A stretch of DNA of 64,000 nt. It comes from Oryzias latipes. Lineage: Eukaryota; Chordata; Actinopteri; Beloniformes; Adrianichthyidae. Where the stretch lies: NCBI RefSeq assembly GCF_002234675.1, contig NC_019876.2, forward strand, positions 26,333,750 through 26,397,749. The letters are read 5' to 3'. A model generated the notes under the pieces. The model did not search any database. It was not told the DNA's origin and saw only the letters and a program-made list of their open reading frames with translations. The position numbers and the translations under genes were made by a program. Each line of letters starts with the position of its first letter. Position 1 is the stretch's first letter. Positions 60,601-64,000 of this stretch are shown here, one piece after another.

Positions 60601-63600
60601 GATGTCTCTTGTGATTGGTGGATGCTCCTGTGCAGATCCCTGGTTCTCTGTGGAGGGGAAGAATGAAGAGCGAGGGGTGTCAGGAGTGTCCTACCTGAAG
60701 AAACTCTATGTCACCGTCAACAACATCACAGTGACCCTGATGAAGTCCAGGACAACTCTGGTCAGTTTAAACCACAAGTCATAAACTTCAGGCTTTGAGG
60801 GCCTACATGTTTTCCAACTGGCCTGCCATTGAAACTTCCTGGATTTACTCTCTGCTCTTTTGTTTTTTCACTCATCCTCTTCTGCTTTAGTTCAGCTACA
60901 TCTGAACTCTTTTTTTTCTTTGCTTGTTCTCAAATGTAAACTGGATATCATTCATCTTTGCTGTTTTAATCCCATTTCTGATACAGTCTTTGTGTTCACG
61001 TGTTGCAGGTGAACGGCAAGCGTGTGGCCTTCCCTCACAACCCCTCCCCACTCATGTCCCTCAGTCTTTCCGGTCAGTACGTCATCCTGCAGACCACCTT
61101 TGGCCTGAGGGTGCGCTGGGATGGAAATCATCACGCCCAGATCTCCGTCCCCAGGTTGGTTTGGTTCTCACGATGGAACATCTTAGTTTTGTTAGCGCTG
61201 AAGCTCAGAAGCACTAAGCCCTTCATCTGCTTTCCTTCAGCTCCTACCACGACCAGATGTGCGGCCTCTGTGGTGACTATGACGGGAACGCAGGCAACGA
61301 CTTCACCAAACCGGACGGAACTCCAGCAGGAAATGTCAACGATTTTGGGAACAGCTGGCAGACAGAGGAGGACGAGGATGAATGGTGAGTGAAGAGTCTT
61401 GACTGAGCTGAGGTCTGACAGTTTCCGGATTTGTCCTGGAAGAATGGGACTGAGGATGTGTGAACATGTGTGGTGTCCAGGTGTAGCCCAGGAACAACGC
61501 CTGACCTAGACTGTGACCCTGAACTGGAGGCTGAGGTGACCAAACCAGACAAGTGTGGAAAAATAGAAGATCCTTCTGGACCCTTCAGGTGAGAAGTCAG
61601 CTCCTGAGGAGAACCAGAACCAAACATGTGTTGAGATTTAGAACCATCAGTAATTCTGATGCCCTGCAGGTTGAAAAATGGTTGATGTCTGTCCTGTTGT
61701 GCTGTGCAGAGAGTGTATTGGTGTGGTGGACCCTGAACCGTTCTTCCAGAGTTGTGTGTACGACATGTGTCAGTTCAACGGGGAGCTGCATGTTCTGTGT
61801 GACCAGCTCCAAGCCTACACTGACGCCTGCCAAAGCGCCGGAGTCACCGTCCACCACTGGAGGGCTCCAGACTTCTGCCGTAAGTCCTCCAGATGAACAC
61901 AGCTCCCTCCTCTTGAAGAGTTCCTGCCAAAGTTCTACATCTTCAATTCTCACAGTGTCTTCCATCTGAATTCAGAAGATTTTAATGACCCGGGTTCCTC
62001 TCTCTGCTCCTGATTGCAGCCCTGGACTGTCCTGCTAACAGCTCGTACTCTCTGTGCGTGAGCTCGTGTCCTGAGACCTGCCTGGGCGTGGTCGGCTCCC
62101 CCGGCTGTGAGGACGTGTGTGTGGAGGGCTGTGAGTGTGACCCAGGATTCATCCTCAGTGATGACAAATGTGTGCCCCTGAAGGACTGTGGCTGCGTGGA
62201 CACCAGTGGAACCTACCACCCTGTAAGTGACCAACACCCCTTTAGCCTCATGTTCAGAACTGCAAACATCTGGTTCCATCTGACAGCTGCTCCAACTTGA
62301 TCAAGAGGATTCCTGTTCATAACACTTTTTTTGTCAGGGCAGAATTTAAATAATGTGTTTATTTAAAATAGGTTCTTATAGCTTTCGTGGCTGGTTATTG
62401 ACGTCACCAGTCAATCTTACAAACAAAAGAACTCTACAGAGCAACTTAATCACCATTTGAAACATTTGGAAAAGTTAAAGTAAGATATCATTTCAAATTT
62501 CATCTGTGTATAAACTGTATCATAGAAAAAAAAAGGACAAAATTTGTTATGAATGACTTATTTTTACTTATAAATGCTCGCACATATGCAAAAAACAACA
62601 ACAAAAGAATTATAATAAATGTATCTTTCAGACGTATTTCTAATCTGTACTTTGTTCCAGGTGGACGATGAGTGGCTGTTGGAGGGCTGTGAGCAGAACT
62701 GTGAATGTCTCAGTGGAGGACAGATCCTGTGCTACGACGTCAGCTGTAATCCATTGACTGACGTATGCCAGCTGGAAGACGGACTGTATGAATGTCGCCC
62801 TCTGCGTATGTTCTTATTAATTCTAAGAAATCACAAAAACCTTGGAAAAATACAAAATTACAAATCCCTAACATATATTTTTTTATCTGGGTGTCTGCTT
62901 TAGCAACTGAAAGGCCAAGTACTCCCAACCCCCCAACTATTGATCCATCTACCCCCAAACCACCAACTCCTGGCCCATCCACGCCAAAACCACCAACTCC
63001 TGGCCCATCCACGCCAAAACCACCAACTCCTGGCCCATCCACGCCAAAACCACCAACTCCTGGCCCATCCACACCAAAACCACCAACTCCTGGCCCATCC
63101 ACGCCAAAACCACCAACTCCTGGCCCATCCACACCAAAACCACCAACTCCTGGCCCATCCACACCAAAACCACCAACTCCTGGCCCATCCACGCCAAAAC
63201 CACCAACTCCTGGCCCATCCACACCAAAACCACCAACTCCTGGCCCATCCACGCCAAAACCACCAACTCCTGGCCCATCCACACCGAAACCACCAACTCC
63301 TGGCCCATCCACGCCAAAACCACCAACTCCTGGCCCATCCACGCCAAAACCACCAACTCCTGGCCCATCCACGCCAAAACCACCAACTCCTGGCCCATCC
63401 ACGCCAAAACCACCAACTCCTGGCCCATCCACACCAAAACCACCAACTCCTGGCCCATCTACACCTGAAGTCACAACCAAACCACCAAGTATGTTCCATC
63501 GTCATTTATAGTTTTAGAGTGTTCATATTTATAGTTTTTTGACTATTTTTCCTCTGTGTGTACAGACCCCTGTCCTCCTAACGCTGAGTACATAGAGTGT

Positions 63601-64000
63601 GGTCCAGCTTGTATCCCGACCTGTCAAGAACCATCCACCAACTGTTCTGGTTCCTGTATCAGCGGATGTTTCTGTAAACCGGGCTTCGTCTTTAAGGGAC
63701 CTCGCTGTGTGCCAATAGAGAAATGTGGGTGTCTGGATGAGGATGGTAACTACTATGAGGTCAGAGGTCAAAGTTACTATTTCACCTTTAAGAGAAGAAA
63801 AAACATGACAATAAATCATTTAGGTATAAATCTGATCTGATGACGCCTTGATCCTCTTTTCAGCCTGGCGAGGTTGTACTTGGAGACGGTTGTTCAAAAC
63901 TCTGCCGCTGTGCTGGAAACTACACTCTGGAATGCACAGATAACTCCTGCGACCCTTCTGAGGAATGCCGAGAGGTGAACGGTATTCCAGGCTGTTATCC
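51631..64000 (+). CDS. zan: zonadhesin-like protein, 5' part (runs off the window)
   Basis: Large secreted or membrane mosaic protein. Thirty exons join in frame to about 1577 residues: 51631-51701, 54603-54628, 54821-54967, 55076-55341, 55465-55549, 55625-55777, 55972-56136, 56215-56312, 56608-56686, 56785-56883, 56977-57170, 57275-57416, 57537-57781, 57907-58055, 58257-58385, 58547-58679, 58774-58915, 59236-59432, 59633-59771, 60043-60159, 60636-60760, 61009-61154, 61241-61384, 61481-61588, 61710-61879, 62020-62222, 62661-62805, 62904-63488, 63566-63759 and 63864-64000. Every junction has GT/AG and keeps phase. Order: signal peptide ([18 protein letters not shown]), two MAM domains, Pro/Thr linker, TIL, VWD-C8-TIL twice, mucin-like repeat, TIL. 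MAM plus mucin plus VWD/TIL is the zonadhesin plan; mammalian ZAN binds the egg coat, while the role of fish relatives is less clear. The 26-bp second exon is the least certain. FCGBP-type genes lack MAM domains. Confidence 0.88.
51702..54602 (+). other. zan: intron 1 of the zonadhesin-like gene
   Basis: Very AT-rich, 2.9 kb. The only recognised content is a TTAA-type MITE copy at 53395-53668. No extra exon with good splice sites was found. Confidence 0.6.
53395..53668 (+). mobile_element. TTAA-type MITE copy in zonadhesin-like intron 1
   Basis: Shares caaagacgttcatggatcta, gatgcatcagaattgagc, cctgattcacaacg, tgtcctccatcatc and caccaaaaacacaatttt. Right end eroded. Confidence 0.7.
54821..55549 (+). 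other. zan: MAM domain 1 of the zonadhesin-like gene
   Basis: Three exons (54821-54967, 55076-55341, 55465-55549), about residues 33-198. Typical MAM signatures: [55 protein letters not shown] and the closing VVFEAQRG...[13 protein letters not shown]. The domain mediates adhesion or oligomerisation in other extracellular proteins. Confidence 0.9.
55625..56686 (+). other. zan: MAM domain 2 of the zonadhesin-like gene
   Basis: Exons 55625-55777, 55972-56136, 56215-56312 and 56608-56686, about residues 199-363. Signatures: [43 protein letters not shown] and [11 protein letters not shown]. The domain is split by one more intron than MAM 1. It is followed by a short Pro/Thr exon (56785-56883), which carries two units resembling the later mucin-like array. 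Confidence 0.9.
56977..57416 (+). other. zan: TIL domain and linker module, first copy
   Basis: Exons 56977-57170 and 57275-57416. Cysteine-rich trypsin-inhibitor-like module starting [19 protein letters not shown], then a VWC-like linker ([16 protein letters not shown]). The pair and its 104-bp intron recur almost unchanged at 63566-64000. Confidence 0.9.
57537..58915 (+). other. zan: VWD domain 1 with C8 domain
   Basis: Exons 57537-57781, 57907-58055 and 58257-58385 encode a von Willebrand factor D domain with the calcium-site-like start [10 protein letters not shown] and the [10 protein letters not shown] motif. Exons 58547-58679 and 58774-58915 form the C8 module (GYCGILLD..., [12 protein letters not shown]). 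CGLCG resembles the CxxC motif linked to disulfide multimerisation in VWF and gel mucins. Confidence 0.9.
59236..59771 (+). other. zan: TIL domain 2 and linker module
   Basis: Exons 59236-59432 ([19 protein letters not shown], ending NGQYYE) and 59633-59771 ([16 protein letters not shown]). Same two-exon design as the other TIL blocks but clearly diverged in sequence, which makes the near-identity of copies 1 and 4 stand out. Confidence 0.88.
60043..61879 (+). other. zan: VWD domain 2 with C8 domain
   Basis: Exons 60043-60159, 60636-60760, 61009-61154, 61241-61384, 61481-61588 and 61710-61879. [18 protein letters not shown] opens the VWD domain, [15 protein letters not shown] closes it, and a C8 module follows ([14 protein letters not shown]). 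It has one more intron than VWD 1, in the first half of the domain. Confidence 0.9.
62020..62805 (+). other. zan: TIL domain 3 and linker module
   Basis: Exons 62020-62222 ([19 protein letters not shown], ending SGTYHP) and 62661-62805 ([16 protein letters not shown]). The intron between them (62223-62660) holds a fragment of the hAT-type MITE seen in full at 7487-8288. Confidence 0.88.
62387..62580 (+). mobile_element. fragment of the CAGTGACG hAT-type MITE
   Basis: Aligns with 7511-7710: ggctggt, TGACGTCA, tttacaaac/cttacaaac, aatcaccattt, atatcatttcaa, tatacaaactg/tataaactg and catagaaaaaa. Both termini are lost. In the intron between the two exons of TIL module 3. Confidence 0.7.
62904..63488 (+). 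repeat. zan: coding 30-bp tandem array: mucin-like [10 protein letters not shown] repeat
   Basis: A single 585-bp exon encodes a Pro/Thr/Ser-rich segment with 17 copies of GPSTP in a 10-residue unit ([10 protein letters not shown]), closing with EVTTKPP. Unit length is exactly 30 bp. Units differ nearly only at the third base of the Thr codon in STP (ACG or ACA). Dense Thr/Ser next to Pro predicts heavy O-glycosylation. The exon keeps phase at both ends (acceptor gctttag, donor gtatgt). Confidence 0.95.
63566..64000 (+). other. zan: TIL domain 4 and linker module (second near-identical copy, cut by window end)
   Basis: Exon 63566-63759 and the start of exon 63864-64000. About four base differences from 56977-57170 over 194 bp, and the intervening intron is also nearly identical. 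A third VWD assembly probably follows outside the window. Confidence 0.9.

Overview
The window is vertebrate nuclear DNA, most likely from a ray-finned (teleost) fish. It has small introns with GT/AG boundaries, AT-rich non-coding DNA, (ATCT)n and (TA)n microsatellites, and many DNA-transposon, SINE and LINE relics of kinds common in teleosts. The species cannot be named from sequence alone.

Four protein genes and two tRNA genes can be supported. On the minus strand, reading from high to low coordinates, lie serpine1 (PAI-1; complete, 8 coding exons, 391 aa), ap1s1 (AP-1 sigma-1A; complete, 5 coding exons, 158 aa) and vgf (neurosecretory protein VGF; complete coding exon, 701 aa). The same three genes are neighbours in human 7q22.1. 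On the plus strand, from 51.6 kb to the right edge, is the 5' part of a large zonadhesin-like gene: signal peptide, two MAM domains, Pro/Thr linker, two full VWD-C8-TIL assemblies, a mucin-like array of a 10-residue repeat, then a third assembly cut by the window end. tRNA-Thr(AGT) and tRNA-Ser(TGA) lie in the 21-kb gene-poor gap between serpine1 and the zonadhesin-like gene.

Layout: 1-4.2 kb, repeats; 4.2-6.3 kb, vgf coding exon; 6.4-14.3 kb, transposon relics, a minisatellite and a GC-rich block with a perfect CRE that may be the vgf promoter; 14.3-23.9 kb, ap1s1, whose 5.3-kb first intron is full of transposons; 25.8-30.65 kb, serpine1; 30.7-51.5 kb, gene-poor with LINE, hAT and Tc1 remnants and the tRNAs; 51.6-64 kb, the zonadhesin-like gene.

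The genes share no pathway: a granule neuropeptide precursor, a clathrin adaptor subunit, a protease inhibitor and a large extracellular adhesion or mucin-like protein. The most interesting structure is inside the zonadhesin-like gene. A TIL exon pair with its intron is present twice, nearly identical, 6.6 kb apart, and 17 tandem copies of a 30-bp coding repeat vary almost only at silent sites. The repeats hold several well-defined families: a MITE of about 490 bp with TTAA at its ends (at least 8 copies), two hAT-type MITE families with 8-bp target duplications, inverted Harbinger copies, and a tRNA-derived SINE with a perfect 19-bp target duplication.
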